64,000 nucleotides of DNA from Nocardia aurantiaca (lineage in GTDB: Bacteria; Actinomycetota; Actinomycetes; Mycobacteriales; Mycobacteriaceae): positions 1-64,000 of the forward strand of contig NZ_WMBB01000011.1 of NCBI RefSeq assembly GCF_009708175.1. The letters run 5' to 3'. The position numbers and the translations under genes are program-made. The stretch's first letter is position 1. Each line of letters opens with the position of its first letter. Below, piece after piece: positions 52,137-60,340 of the stretch. Below the pieces are notes generated by a model that was not told where the DNA came from, searched no databases, and worked only from the letters and a program-made list of their open reading frames with translations.

Positions 52137-53575
52137 TGGGATCCTTTCTGTTGTGCGGCAGCGGTACCGGGGCGGGTCACCGTGAAGCTCGAGACAGCGG
52201 CGGCCACGGCCAGTGCTGCCATGACCAGCAACACCGTGGAGAAACCGATGACGCTGCCCCAGCGTGTAGTCGTGGCGAGAAAGACCCCGCCCAGTCCTGC
52301 GACGCCGAACGCCACCGCGATATTGGAGATGGTCATGACGGTGCCCGAAGCAGCGCCGGCCTCGTCGACACCAGCCCGCCCCAGGGTTGCCGCGATCATC
52401 GGTGCGACCACGAACCCCTGTGCGACGCCGGTGATGAGTAACGCGGCTTCGAGTACCGCGAGCTGCGCGAACCCCGTGTGCGTCACCGCGAACAGCATCA
52501 AAAGCCGGGTGAGTGCCATGATCGAGCAGCCGATCACCGGCAGCGGTACCCGCCGAACATTTGTTACTCGCCCGGCCAAAAGGGAGCCGACCATGAAACC
52601 TATACCCAGTGGCGCGAACTGCAGGCCCGCGGTCAGCGGGTCACGATGGAGCCCTGACTGCAGAAAATACGACAGCAACATGTTCAACGCCGCGGTACCG
52701 GAGTAATAGATGAACACCGTCAAGATGCCCAGCCCGAAGGTGCGGTCTCGCAGGGCCGTGGCCGGCAACAGCGTTGCGGAACCGCGATCGGCTACTCGAA
52801 ATTCACGAAAAATGAACGCCGTCAACACGATCGATCCGACTACCACGCTCGCCACATACTCCCGTGTCCAGCCTCGCGCAGCACCGTTGGCCAGCGGCAC
52901 GAGCACCGCCGCCAGCCCCGCCGCCAGCAACAGCGGGCTCAGCCGAGGCAGCCGGGCAGCCACCGCGGCCTTGCTATCTGGCACCAGGCGCATAGTGGCC
53001 GCGACGATCACGACCACGGGCAGCAAATCGACGAGAAACACCGTGCGCCAGCCGAGTCGCAGCGGATCCGCTCTCAACAGCAGACCCGCGAGGGCCTGTC
53101 CGCACACTGTGGCCACGCCCAGCGCCGCACCGTAGAGGCTCACCGCGCGAGCCTGCGTCGGTAAGGGAAACGTTGTTCTGATGATTGAAAGCACTTGCGG
53201 CAGCATTAAACCCGCCGCGATGCCCTGGACGACGCGAATTGCTACGAGAACTCCCACCGAGCCCGCCGTAGCGCACCCGAGTGCGGCGACAGCGAAAGCG
53301 GTTGCTCCGGTGAGGAATACCCGCTTGCGCCCCAGCATGTCTCCGAGTCGTCCACCGGTCACCAGGGTACACGCATAGGCCAGGGTGTAGGCCGTGGCGA
53401 CGAACTGGGTGTCGGCGAATTCGGCACCGAATGCCTTTTCGATGGACGGGAGCGCGGCGATGATGATGAATACGTCGGCGGTGCCGAGAAATGAGGCGAG
53501 CAGCAGAGCGCCGAGTGCCATATTCCGGTGCCTCGACGACCGATATGACTGAACAGATTCGGTGGCCGTGTACAC
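52133..53575 (-). CDS. MFS exporter, DHA2-type drug/metabolite:H+ antiporter
   Basis: 480 aa, about 14 membrane helices. Motif A GGRLGDMLGRKRVFLTG, motif C-like RVVQGIAAGLMLPQVLSII and the N-terminal LGTADVFIIIAALPSIEKAF with conserved Asp are typical of the DHA2 group. Likely exports the product of the cluster and gives self-resistance. GTG start at 53575; an ATG at 53515 is an alternative. Divergent from the LysR gene. Confidence 0.9.
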   Translation of the reverse strand: MYTATESVQSYRSSRHRNMALGALLLASFLGTADVFIIIAALPSIEKAFGAEFADTQFVATAYTLAYACTLVTGGRLGDMLGRKRVFLTGATAFAVAALGCATAGSVGVLVAIRVVQGIAAGLMLPQVLSIIRTTFPLPTQARAVSLYGAALGVATVCGQALAGLLLRADPLRLGWRTVFLVDLLPVVVIVAATMRLVPDSKAAVAARLPRLSPLLLAAGLAAVLVPLANGAARGWTREYVASVVVGSIVLTAFIFREFRVADRGSATLLPATALRDRTFGLGILTVFIYYSGTAALNMLLSYFLQSGLHRDPLTAGLQFAPLGIGFMVGSLLAGRVTNVRRVPLPVIGCSIMALTRLLMLFAVTHTGFAQLAVLEAALLITGVAQGFVVAPMIAATLGRAGVDEAGAASGTVMTISNIAVAFGVAGLGGVFLATTTRWGSVIGFSTVLLVMAALAVAAAVSSFTVTRPGTAAAQQKGSQ

Positions 53576-53660
53576 CGCACGAACCTAACAATCCCGTGAC
53601 GACCGGCGTAGACCCCGATTTGCGCTGGCGTCAGAACTATTCGTTCCGAGGAAGGCGGCT

Positions 53661-54554
53661 ATGGAGCTGAGACACCTTCGATATTTCCTTGCGGTGGCAC
53701 GAAGCGGCAGCCTCGGCCAGGCCGCTCAGGGCTTGCATATCGCGCAGTCGGGCTTGTCGCAGCGGATCAGAGCCCTCGAACGCGATTTGGGCGTCAAACT
53801 TTTCGAGCGCAGCCCCCGTGGTGTCACGCTCACAGCGGCCGCCGACGCACTCGTGCCGGAGATACAACGATTGCTCGATCAAGCCGATCGAGTCACCGCG
53901 CTGGCCGGCGAGCTGTCTCGGGGGGTGGGACCGGGCCTGCGCCTGGGATATTCGAGGTCTGCGGTCGGAGGAACAGGCGCGCGACTGGTGCGTAGCTATC
54001 GCGAGCAGTTTCCTGCGGTGCGTGTGAACACCAGTGTCGCGCATACCAGTTTGAACCTGGTCAGGCTGCGTAGACGCCTCATCGATGTCGGTTTCGTCCG
54101 ACTGCCAATAGATCACGCCGACGACCTCGAGGTATTGATGCTCGGCCACGACAATGTGGTCTTGGCAGTGCCGGCCGGGCACCGTCTGGCTGGAGTCGAG
54201 CGAGTCGACCGGCACAGCCTGATCGACGAGCCACTGGTGTATTTCGATCGAGCCAAGAGCCCCGGGTTGTGGAGTGAAATTCTGCGCCAGGTATATCCCG
54301 AGGGGCCCCCGGTTCCGGTGGCCGTCGAACCCGAGGAGGCGTACATGCTCGCCACGGTAGCGCTGGGTACCGGAGTAACCCTCGTCCTCGAGTCGGTTGC
54401 CGAGATCCTGGAGGTGCCGGGAGTAGTCCTGCGGCGATTCGAAGACCCGCAGCCCAGTGTCGGACTCGGGATCGCGTGGTTGCGCGACTACGCGCACCCG
54501 ACGGTACGTGACTTCGTGGAGGTCGCCAGCATGCTGGTTGCGGCAGATGGCTAG
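53661..54554 (+). CDS. LysR-family regulator of the cluster
   Basis: 297 aa with GAGGAAGG upstream of the ATG at 53661. N-terminal HTH: MELRHLRYFLAVARSGSLGQ, AAQGLHIAQSGLSQRIRALE. The periplasmic-binding-like effector domain follows (RLGYSRSAVGGTGARLV, VALGTGVTLVLES). Divergent from the MFS/ligase operon. LysR proteins usually bind T-N11-A sites, and such sites occur at 55988-56053. A cluster-specific activator is the natural inference. Confidence 0.92.
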   Translation: MELRHLRYFLAVARSGSLGQAAQGLHIAQSGLSQRIRALERDLGVKLFERSPRGVTLTAAADALVPEIQRLLDQADRVTALAGELSRGVGPGLRLGYSRSAVGGTGARLVRSYREQFPAVRVNTSVAHTSLNLVRLRRRLIDVGFVRLPIDHADDLEVLMLGHDNVVLAVPAGHRLAGVERVDRHSLIDEPLVYFDRAKSPGLWSEILRQVYPEGPPVPVAVEPEEAYMLATVALGTGVTLVLESVAEILEVPGVVLRRFEDPQPSVGLGIAWLRDYAHPTVRDFVEVASMLVAADG

Positions 54555-55915
54555 CGCGGCAACAGATCCAGCGCGCCCGGTCCGCCGATCCGCACGGCGA
54601 GTTCGATCAGGTGCGCCTCGCTGCCGGGCGGGCCGACCAGTTGGACGGGGACCGGTGTGTGCCGGTGCGGGTGAACTCCGATCGGGAAGCAGATCGCGGG
54701 AAGACCGGCTGCGCTGGCCAGGGACGTGAACCCGAGCCGATCGCCGAATCGGCTGTCTCTGGGATTCAGGATGGTGGGGGTACCCGCCGGGATCGCGCCC
54801 AGCGCAACTGGCAACCGCTGGCCCAGCGGCAACAGCCACGCATCGACGCCCTGCGCGGCGAACAGGTCAGCGATCACCGACCGGACCCGCTGCAGCGCGG
54901 TCACCGTCGAGTCGTACTCCTCGTCGGTGACGTCATCCAGAAGGTCGAACGCGGCACGTGTCGCGTCGTCGAACTCGCTGTCGACGAGGTCACGCCAGCG
55001 CCTGCCGAGACGGTACGTGTCGAAGGCGCACAGACGCCATGCGTCCGCACGTACATGCCAGACTGTCGACAGCTCAACCGGTTTCAAACCCAGCCCGGCC
55101 GCTGCGACCTCGGCTTGGGCCGCTGTCAAAGCGGCGAACACGTCGTCGTCGCAATCCTCCCCAGCTACCTCGGCGACGACACCGATCACTCCTTCGCGCG
55201 GTGGCTGCTCGTTGCCGGACGGCAGCAAACCCTGCAGGTCGAGCGCTTCCCATAAGTACGCGAGGTCGGCAGGCGTGCGGGTGATCCATCCCGGAGCGTC
55301 GAGCAGCGACGAGATCGTCAACAGGCCCTCGGTCAGTCGAGGCTGGTGTGTCATGCGCAGCCCGGTGACCCCGCAGCAGCCCGCAGGAAAGCGCACCGAG
55401 CCCAGAACATCGGTGCCCAGTGCCACGTCGCAGATGTTCGCGGCCACCGCGACAGCGCTTCCAGTGCTCGAGCCTGCGGGGTCGAGGCCCGGAAAGTAAG
55501 GATTCACGCATCCCGATGCCCGGCCGACGCTCAGCTGGGTGGTCGTCAATTTCGCGACAAGCGTGTCCTCGGGCAGATGCCGCACGATCGGGGCGGTCGT
55601 CTCCGGATACCGGCGGAAATGCGGCAATCCGAAACGTGTCGGCCAGCCCGCTATATCGACCGTGTCCTTGATTCCCACCCTGATCACGGGGATCTCGTTC
55701 GCGCCCAGTGACGGCAACTGAGTGCAGCACCGATAGCGCTGGTCCGCGACTGGAGCCCACTGGCGGACTGCTCGGCTGTAGTGATCGCGAGCGCGCGCGT
55801 CGCGTGTCGCGCGAGCCACCCGCTCGCGCAGCGGGCCCCGTAGCGCCGGAGGCAAGAACGAGATATCGCTCGTCGCATCGATACTCGCCGGCGCGAAGGT
55901 CGAGAGTGCATCCAT
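54551..55915 (-). CDS. Amidase-signature family enzyme
   Basis: 454 aa from the ATG at 55915. The Ser-cisSer-Lys triad is visible: Lys83 in GIKDTVDIAG, Ser149 in DPAGSSTGSAVAVA and Ser173 in GTDVLGSVRFPAG. Amidase-signature enzymes hydrolyse amides or, in some biosynthetic settings, form or exchange them. No signal peptide. The gene is convergent with LysR (4-bp overlap) and divergent from sbnA across an operator-like region. It may trim or transfer an acyl-amide of the product. Confidence 0.9.
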   Translation of the reverse strand: MDALSTFAPASIDATSDISFLPPALRGPLRERVARATRDARARDHYSRAVRQWAPVADQRYRCCTQLPSLGANEIPVIRVGIKDTVDIAGWPTRFGLPHFRRYPETTAPIVRHLPEDTLVAKLTTTQLSVGRASGCVNPYFPGLDPAGSSTGSAVAVAANICDVALGTDVLGSVRFPAGCCGVTGLRMTHQPRLTEGLLTISSLLDAPGWITRTPADLAYLWEALDLQGLLPSGNEQPPREGVIGVVAEVAGEDCDDDVFAALTAAQAEVAAAGLGLKPVELSTVWHVRADAWRLCAFDTYRLGRRWRDLVDSEFDDATRAAFDLLDDVTDEEYDSTVTALQRVRSVIADLFAAQGVDAWLLPLGQRLPVALGAIPAGTPTILNPRDSRFGDRLGFTSLASAAGLPAICFPIGVHPHRHTPVPVQLVGPPGSEAHLIELAVRIGGPGALDLLPR

Positions 55916-55987
55916 GTGCAGAGACCGTTTCTGTCGAAGCGTCACGCAATTCAATCGCCAGGATTCGCGAATGTCCACGACGCTGTC

Positions 55988-56053
55988 GTTCTGACCTGAG
56001 AACGTTCGGTTCTCACCACGCGGGCGAGAAGCCGGGGTTCTGACCCGAGAACG
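55988..56053. promoter_or_regulatory. Operator-like array between amidase and sbnA genes
   Basis: GTTCTGACCTGAGAACG (55988-56004) and GTTCTGACCCGAGAACG (56037-56053) are 17-bp direct repeats, each an inverted repeat GTTCT-N6-AGAAC. A third palindrome GAGAAC-GTTCG-GTTCTC (55999-56015) overlaps the first. Each repeat contains a T-N11-A spacing as in LysR sites. A GTTCTGAC half-site also occurs on the minus strand at 53630-53637, between the LysR and MFS genes. Confidence 0.6.
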
Positions 56054-56140
56054 ATCATGGTCTGGACCGGCCATTGCTGAAATGCCTACTGTTGCTGTCG
56101 GACACGAGATCGTCTGAATTTCGATTTGTGTGGGTGGGTT

Positions 56141-57133
56141 ATGAACCATGAAATTGCCTCCGAGGACGGGGTTCTCGACGCGATCGGGAGAACACCGATC
56201 GTTCGACTCAAGAAGCTGTTCCCAAATGAGGCTGTGAGGGTGTACGCCAAGCTCGAAGGTCTCAATCCCGGCGGCAGCATCAAGGACCGGCCCGCGGTCA
56301 CCATGGTGCGGCGCGCGGTGGATTCGGGTCGGTTGACTCCAGGGAGATCGACACTGATCGAGTCGAGCTCCGGCAATCTGGGCATCGGATTGGCGCAGGC
56401 GTGCGCGTACTACGGAATCGATTTCGTGTGCGTGGCCGACACGAGAACCTCGTCCCAGAACATCAAGATCATGCGCGCGCTGGGTGCACAGGTCCGGGTG
56501 GTCGACCATCCAGACCCCGAGACCGGCGAACTCCTGGTCGCACGGAAAAAGCTCGTCAAACGCCTGGTCTCGGCCACGCCCGGAGCGATCAGCTTGGACC
56601 AATACGTCAACCCTGCCAACCCGCTCGCTCACCATACGACCATGAGCGAGATCATCGAGAAAGTCGGCGCCGATGTCGACTTCGTAGTCTGCGCCACCGG
56701 AACCGTCGGAACGTTGCGTGGCTGCGCCGAATTCATTACCGCGCACGGCTTGAACACCAAGTTGGTAGCCGTCGACGCGGTCGGCAGTGTCATCTTCGGC
56801 CAGGCCTCGCTGCCACGGTTGATCCCCGGACACGGCGCGTCCGAGCGTCCCGCGCATTACGCGGATGGGTTGGCCCACCACGTCATTCATGTCAGTGACG
56901 CCGAATGCGTCGAGGGGTGCCGACAGCTCGCGACAGCCGAAGCAATCCTTGCCGGCGGATCATCGGGAGGTATCGCGGTGGCAGCCCAACGGCTGATCAG
57001 CGCCGTCGATCGGGTCGCGACATGCGTACTCATCTTCCCCGATCGAGGAGAACGCTATCTCGACACCGTCTACGACGACGAATGGGTACGTCAGAACATC
57101 ACGCCCTACCACCTCGCCGACCAGCGCAACTGA
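56141..57133 (+). CDS. sbnA: SbnA-like PLP enzyme for L-2,3-diaminopropionate synthesis
   Basis: 330 aa from the ATG at 56141. Cysteine-synthase fold: LDAIGRTPIVRLKKLF, Lys48 (PLP Schiff base) in NPGGSIKDRP, ESSSGNLGIGLAQ, and the phosphate loop CATGTVGTLRGC where a cysteine synthase has GTGGT. The late segment GGSSGGIA is also conserved. With SbnB next to it the reaction is O-phospho-L-serine plus L-glutamate giving N-(1-amino-1-carboxyethyl)-glutamate. First gene of a three-gene operon. Confidence 0.88.
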   Translation: MNHEIASEDGVLDAIGRTPIVRLKKLFPNEAVRVYAKLEGLNPGGSIKDRPAVTMVRRAVDSGRLTPGRSTLIESSSGNLGIGLAQACAYYGIDFVCVADTRTSSQNIKIMRALGAQVRVVDHPDPETGELLVARKKLVKRLVSATPGAISLDQYVNPANPLAHHTTMSEIIEKVGADVDFVVCATGTVGTLRGCAEFITAHGLNTKLVAVDAVGSVIFGQASLPRLIPGHGASERPAHYADGLAHHVIHVSDAECVEGCRQLATAEAILAGGSSGGIAVAAQRLISAVDRVATCVLIFPDRGERYLDTVYDDEWVRQNITPYHLADQRN

Positions 57134-57147
57134 AGGAATCCCGAACC

Positions 57148-58140
57148 ATGTTGATCCTGTCATCGCAGCACGTGAACCAGATCCTCGCCGGCCACGAGAA
57201 GGACGTGCTCGAGGTCGTCAGCAACGCCTACCTGTCCCACGCCCGTGGACACACAGCAGTGCCCCATTCGAGCTTCTTGCGATTCCCACACAATCCGGAC
57301 GACCGCATCATCTCCCTCGCCGCCTACCTCGGCGACGAGCAACCCGTCGCCGGCACAAAGTGGATCGCCTCCTACCCCGCCAACGTGTCGGCTGGGCTAC
57401 CGCGCGCCTCCGCGGTGATGATCCTGAACTCCACGCGCACCGGGCAACCCGTCGCTGTGCTCGAGGCGTCGCGGATCTCGGCGTGGCGCACCGCGGCAAG
57501 CGCTGCTCTGGGCGCGAAAGTGCTTTTGGGCGAACAACCTCCCTGCCGTGTGTCGCTGATCGGCGCCGGACTGATCAACGCCGAAATCCTCCGATTCCTT
57601 CGCCACACCGTGCCTGGATTGCGGGAAGTCACGGTTCATGATGTCGACCCACAACGCGCCGCCGACTTCGCCGAGCAGACCCTGCTCGATCACCCCGACC
57701 TCGCGATTCACACCACCACGACACTCACCGAGGCGTTGACCGATCAGCCACTCGTGTCGTTCGCGACTACCGCGGCTACCCCGTACACCGATTTGGACGC
57801 AACGGCATCCGACGCGGTGATCTTGCACGTATCGTTGCGCGACCTGACGACCGAGACGATCCTCTCGGCGCACAACGTCGTCGACGACGCCGATCACGTC
57901 TGCCGCGCGCAGACCTCTGTGCATCTCGCCGAGCAGAGCAGCGGACACCGAGGATTCATCGCCGCCGATATCGGCACGCTCCTCGCTCACAAGACCGAGC
58001 CACCGACGGATCGCCGGAAGATCTTCTCGCCGTTCGGATTGGGTGTTCTCGACATCGCCGTCGCCCGCTACGTGCTCGACCGTGCACGCGAGAACGGGGT
58101 CGGTCACGCTATCGACGGCTTCTTGCCCGCCGCCGGGTAA
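57148..58140 (+). CDS. sbnB: SbnB-like dehydrogenase of the ornithine cyclodeaminase/mu-crystallin family
   Basis: 330 aa with AAGGAA upstream of the ATG at 57148. The N-terminal half binds substrate (GTKWIASYPANVSAGLPRAS); the Rossmann motif is SLIGAGLINAEILRFL. The NAGLPRA-like stretch and length match SbnB, which oxidatively cleaves the SbnA product to L-2,3-diaminopropionate and 2-oxoglutarate with NAD+. Spacing of 14 bp to sbnA supports an operon. Together they give the cluster a dedicated non-proteinogenic diamino acid. Confidence 0.88.
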   Translation: MLILSSQHVNQILAGHEKDVLEVVSNAYLSHARGHTAVPHSSFLRFPHNPDDRIISLAAYLGDEQPVAGTKWIASYPANVSAGLPRASAVMILNSTRTGQPVAVLEASRISAWRTAASAALGAKVLLGEQPPCRVSLIGAGLINAEILRFLRHTVPGLREVTVHDVDPQRAADFAEQTLLDHPDLAIHTTTTLTEALTDQPLVSFATTAATPYTDLDATASDAVILHVSLRDLTTETILSAHNVVDDADHVCRAQTSVHLAEQSSGHRGFIAADIGTLLAHKTEPPTDRRKIFSPFGLGVLDIAVARYVLDRARENGVGHAIDGFLPAAG

Positions 58141-58146
58141 CAGCGC

Positions 58147-58707
58147 GTGGAGATCCGGGATGGACTGGACGCGCGGTCAATCCCCGCGACACGGTCGATC
58201 TTGTTCGAGTACTTCCAACTGACACATGCCGACGCGGGTCTGCCGGTGCCGGACGCCGTCGAGGATCTCGACCAGGAACTGCGTGCCGAATGCGCGGACC
58301 CCACGACGGTGTACTCCGCGCCATCACTGTTCGTTCTGGCCTATATCGAAGGCGAACTCGCCGGTTGCGCCGGGCTCAAGAGAACCGATGACGACACCGC
58401 CGAACTGACCCGACTATATGTGCGACCCCAGTTCCGTGGCCTAGGAGGCGAACTCACCAAGCACGTCATCAGCAAGGCTCGCGAGACCGGCGCATCGACG
58501 ATAGTGCTGAGTGTGCTTCACAACCGCAGCCGGGCGCTCAACCTCTATACGAACCTCGGATTTCAGGTAGCATCCAACCCCACGACGCGAGGGGCATTTG
58601 TCCAGATGTCCCTGTCGCTCGGCGCAACGGCCAGCAGCGGTACTTCCTCGCGAACGATTGTCGATGCCGACAGCTCGATGTCGTTCATCGGTCGGCCGGG
58701 TGGGTAG
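58147..58707 (+). CDS. GNAT-family N-acetyltransferase
   Basis: 186 aa, GTG start at 58147, 6 bp after the sbnB stop. The GNAT core is clear: LFVLAYIEGELAGCAGLKR, ELTRLYVRPQFRGLGGELTK (Q/RxxGxG/A acetyl-CoA loop), and LSVLHNRSRALNLYTNLGFQ. It may acetylate an amine of the pathway intermediate or product, for tailoring or self-protection. The last ~25 residues lie outside the domain. Last gene of the sbnAB operon. Confidence 0.88.
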   Translation: MEIRDGLDARSIPATRSILFEYFQLTHADAGLPVPDAVEDLDQELRAECADPTTVYSAPSLFVLAYIEGELAGCAGLKRTDDDTAELTRLYVRPQFRGLGGELTKHVISKARETGASTIVLSVLHNRSRALNLYTNLGFQVASNPTTRGAFVQMSLSLGATASSGTSSRTIVDADSSMSFIGRPGG

Positions 58708-59024
58708 CACTCGCCAGCAGATCCCTCCAACGACGACCATCGGTATCCAATCTCTCTGAATTCCGGACCATCTGAGCTGCGGCGCAGCAGCCAGTACCGT
58801 CCATATGAGTACGGCGGGACAGTCTCGGGCAGTGAGGAGTAGATCGAGTCCAATAGGTAGGAAACCGGCAACCCTCGGCGCCCATGTCGCAGCAGAACGT
58901 TTCATATCTGCTTGCCCGATAGGGCGCGAGCGGCTGACGCGCCAGCGAGTCCCGGCCCGTGATAGGCGGTCCGGGACTCGATCGCCGAAGCTGCAGCGAA
59001 CTCGTACGAACGATGGGCGTGCCG
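58708..59024. other. Right end of the island, no confident gene
   Basis: About 315 bp. A minus-strand frame (58871 to 58563, TTG start) reads with fairly natural composition (LPETVPPYSYGRYWLLRR, FREIGYRWSSLEG) but overlaps the acetyltransferase gene and has no known motif, so it is not called. A terminator hairpin lies at 58947-58979. Confidence 0.35.
58947..58979. terminator. Hairpin near the right island end
   Basis: Perfect 9-bp stem (GAGTCCCGG / CCGGGACTC) with a 15-nt loop, 240 bp after the acetyltransferase stop and 46 bp before the right repeat. It could insulate the cluster from the chromosome. Confidence 0.6.
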
Positions 59025-59069
59025 GTACCCACTCCGATACGCCTCGAACCTGGTGAAAGTCAAGGTCAC
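59025..59069. repeat. Right attachment site (attR), 45-bp direct repeat
   Basis: Second copy of the 45-bp sequence at 41797-41841, same orientation, 44 of 45 bases identical. The sequences on both sides of the two copies differ at once, which defines the repeat ends. It is followed by 230 bp of non-coding chromosome before the aldo/keto reductase gene. Confidence 0.85.
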
Positions 59070-59302
59070 GGCGATGCTACCGCCCTACACGGTCTTCGGA
59101 TTCCAGTTCTGCTGCCACGTTGAGGGGCAAGCCGGGGACCCTCATCGATCGTCATCGACCCAGGCGGCAGCCATCTGCTCCGGGCTACTGGCTACCCGCT
59201 TTGTGACCTCGGACGAAAATGACACTGCCGCACAACCTCTGGGAATCGAAACGCACAGGTTGACCCCGCCCGCCGCTGCGAGCGCCCCGGCCGAGGCTCT
59301 GG

Positions 59303-60340
59303 TCAGGCGACTCTGCGCCTCCGAGACGGTTCGGCGAGGGCGTCGGCGATGTCGCCGGTGTCGCGTTCCCGGAAAACCTTTCCCGCGGGGACGATTTCAT
59401 CGATCCGGTCGAGGAGGTCGTCGTCGAGGACGAGGTCGGCTGCGCTCGTGTACGCGTCGAGGTGTTGTTGCGTGCGTGGGCCGATGATGGCGGCGGTGAC
59501 GTCGGGGTGCGCGAGCACGAATCCGATAGCGAGTTCGACCAGGCTCAATCCAGCTTCGTCGGCGAGAGTGGCCAGCGCGTCGGCGGCGGCCAGTTTGGCG
59601 GCGTTCTCCGACGCGGCGACGTCGAATCGGCCCGGAATGAGGTCGGCGCGGCGAGATTGCGGCTGTGGTGCGCCGAGCCGATAGCTTCCCGACAGCCAGC
59701 CCGCGGCCAGCGGCCCGTAGGTGAGCACCCCGAGGCCGTATCTGCGCGCGATCGGCAGAGTTTCGCGTTCGATGCCACGTACCAGCAGCGAATAGGGAAC
59801 CTGTTCGGTCGCAGGGCGATTCAGAGCTCGACGGTCAGCGGCCCATTGGGCTTGGATCAGCTCGCCCGGAGAGAACACCGAGGTCCCGTAGTAGCGGATC
59901 TTGCCTGCCCGGACCAGATCGTCGAGTGCTCCCACGGTCTCGTCGATATCGGTGACCGATTCGGGACGATGTATTTGATACAGGTCCAGATGATCGGTGC
60001 CCAGCCGGCGCAGGCTGGCCTCCACCGCGCGCACGATCCAGCGCCGCGAGTTGCCGCGGTGCGTGGGGTCGTCGTCTACCGCGTTGTGGAACTTGGTGGC
60101 CAGCACGACCTCGTCGCGCCGGCCGGCCAGCGCTTTGCCGACGATGATTTCCGATTCGCCGCGAGAATAGGTGTCGGCGGTGTCGATGGCGTTGATGCCG
60201 GCGTCGAGGGCGCGGTGGATCAGAGCGATCGATTCCTCGTGTGTGGTGCCGCCGCGGGCGCCGAAATTCATCGCCCCCAGTACGAATGGACTCACACGCA
60301 CCCCGGTGCGACCGAGTGGACGTAGGTCGGACAGACTCAT
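59303..60340 (-). CDS. Aldo/keto reductase (downstream paralogue)
   Basis: 345 aa. AKR catalytic residues Asp and Tyr in DAGINAIDTADTYSRGESE, Lys in VVLATKFHN, His in LYQIHRPESV, and the NADPH site near AIIGPRTQQHLDAY. The ATG overlaps the stop of the upstream AKR gene (ATGA). The two are paralogues by tandem duplication. Substrate unknown; such AKRs reduce aldehydes or ketones in the cytoplasm. Confidence 0.92.
   Translation of the reverse strand: MSLSDLRPLGRTGVRVSPFVLGAMNFGARGGTTHEESIALIHRALDAGINAIDTADTYSRGESEIIVGKALAGRRDEVVLATKFHNAVDDDPTHRGNSRRWIVRAVEASLRRLGTDHLDLYQIHRPESVTDIDETVGALDDLVRAGKIRYYGTSVFSPGELIQAQWAADRRALNRPATEQVPYSLLVRGIERETLPIARRYGLGVLTYGPLAAGWLSGSYRLGAPQPQSRRADLIPGRFDVAASENAAKLAAADALATLADEAGLSLVELAIGFVLAHPDVTAAIIGPRTQQHLDAYTSAADLVLDDDLLDRIDEIVPAGKVFRERDTGDIADALAEPSRRRRVA

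Larger units (their letters stand above)
41797..59069. mobile_element. Integrated genomic island carrying a biosynthetic gene cluster
   Basis: Bounded by 45-bp direct repeats (41797-41841, 59025-59069). A tyrosine recombinase pseudogene abuts the left repeat, an IS3 transposase remnant follows, and the cargo from 43750 to 58707 is a single metabolic cluster with its own exporter and LysR regulator. No replication, conjugation or phage structural genes are present, so it resembles a small integrative element or a trimmed larger one. The two frame lesions in the recombinase suggest it is now fixed. Confidence 0.8.

Noticed and set aside
58563..58871. Minus-strand frame with fairly natural composition at the right island end
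   Set aside because: It overlaps the GNAT gene, starts with TTG without an RBS and matches no family I know.
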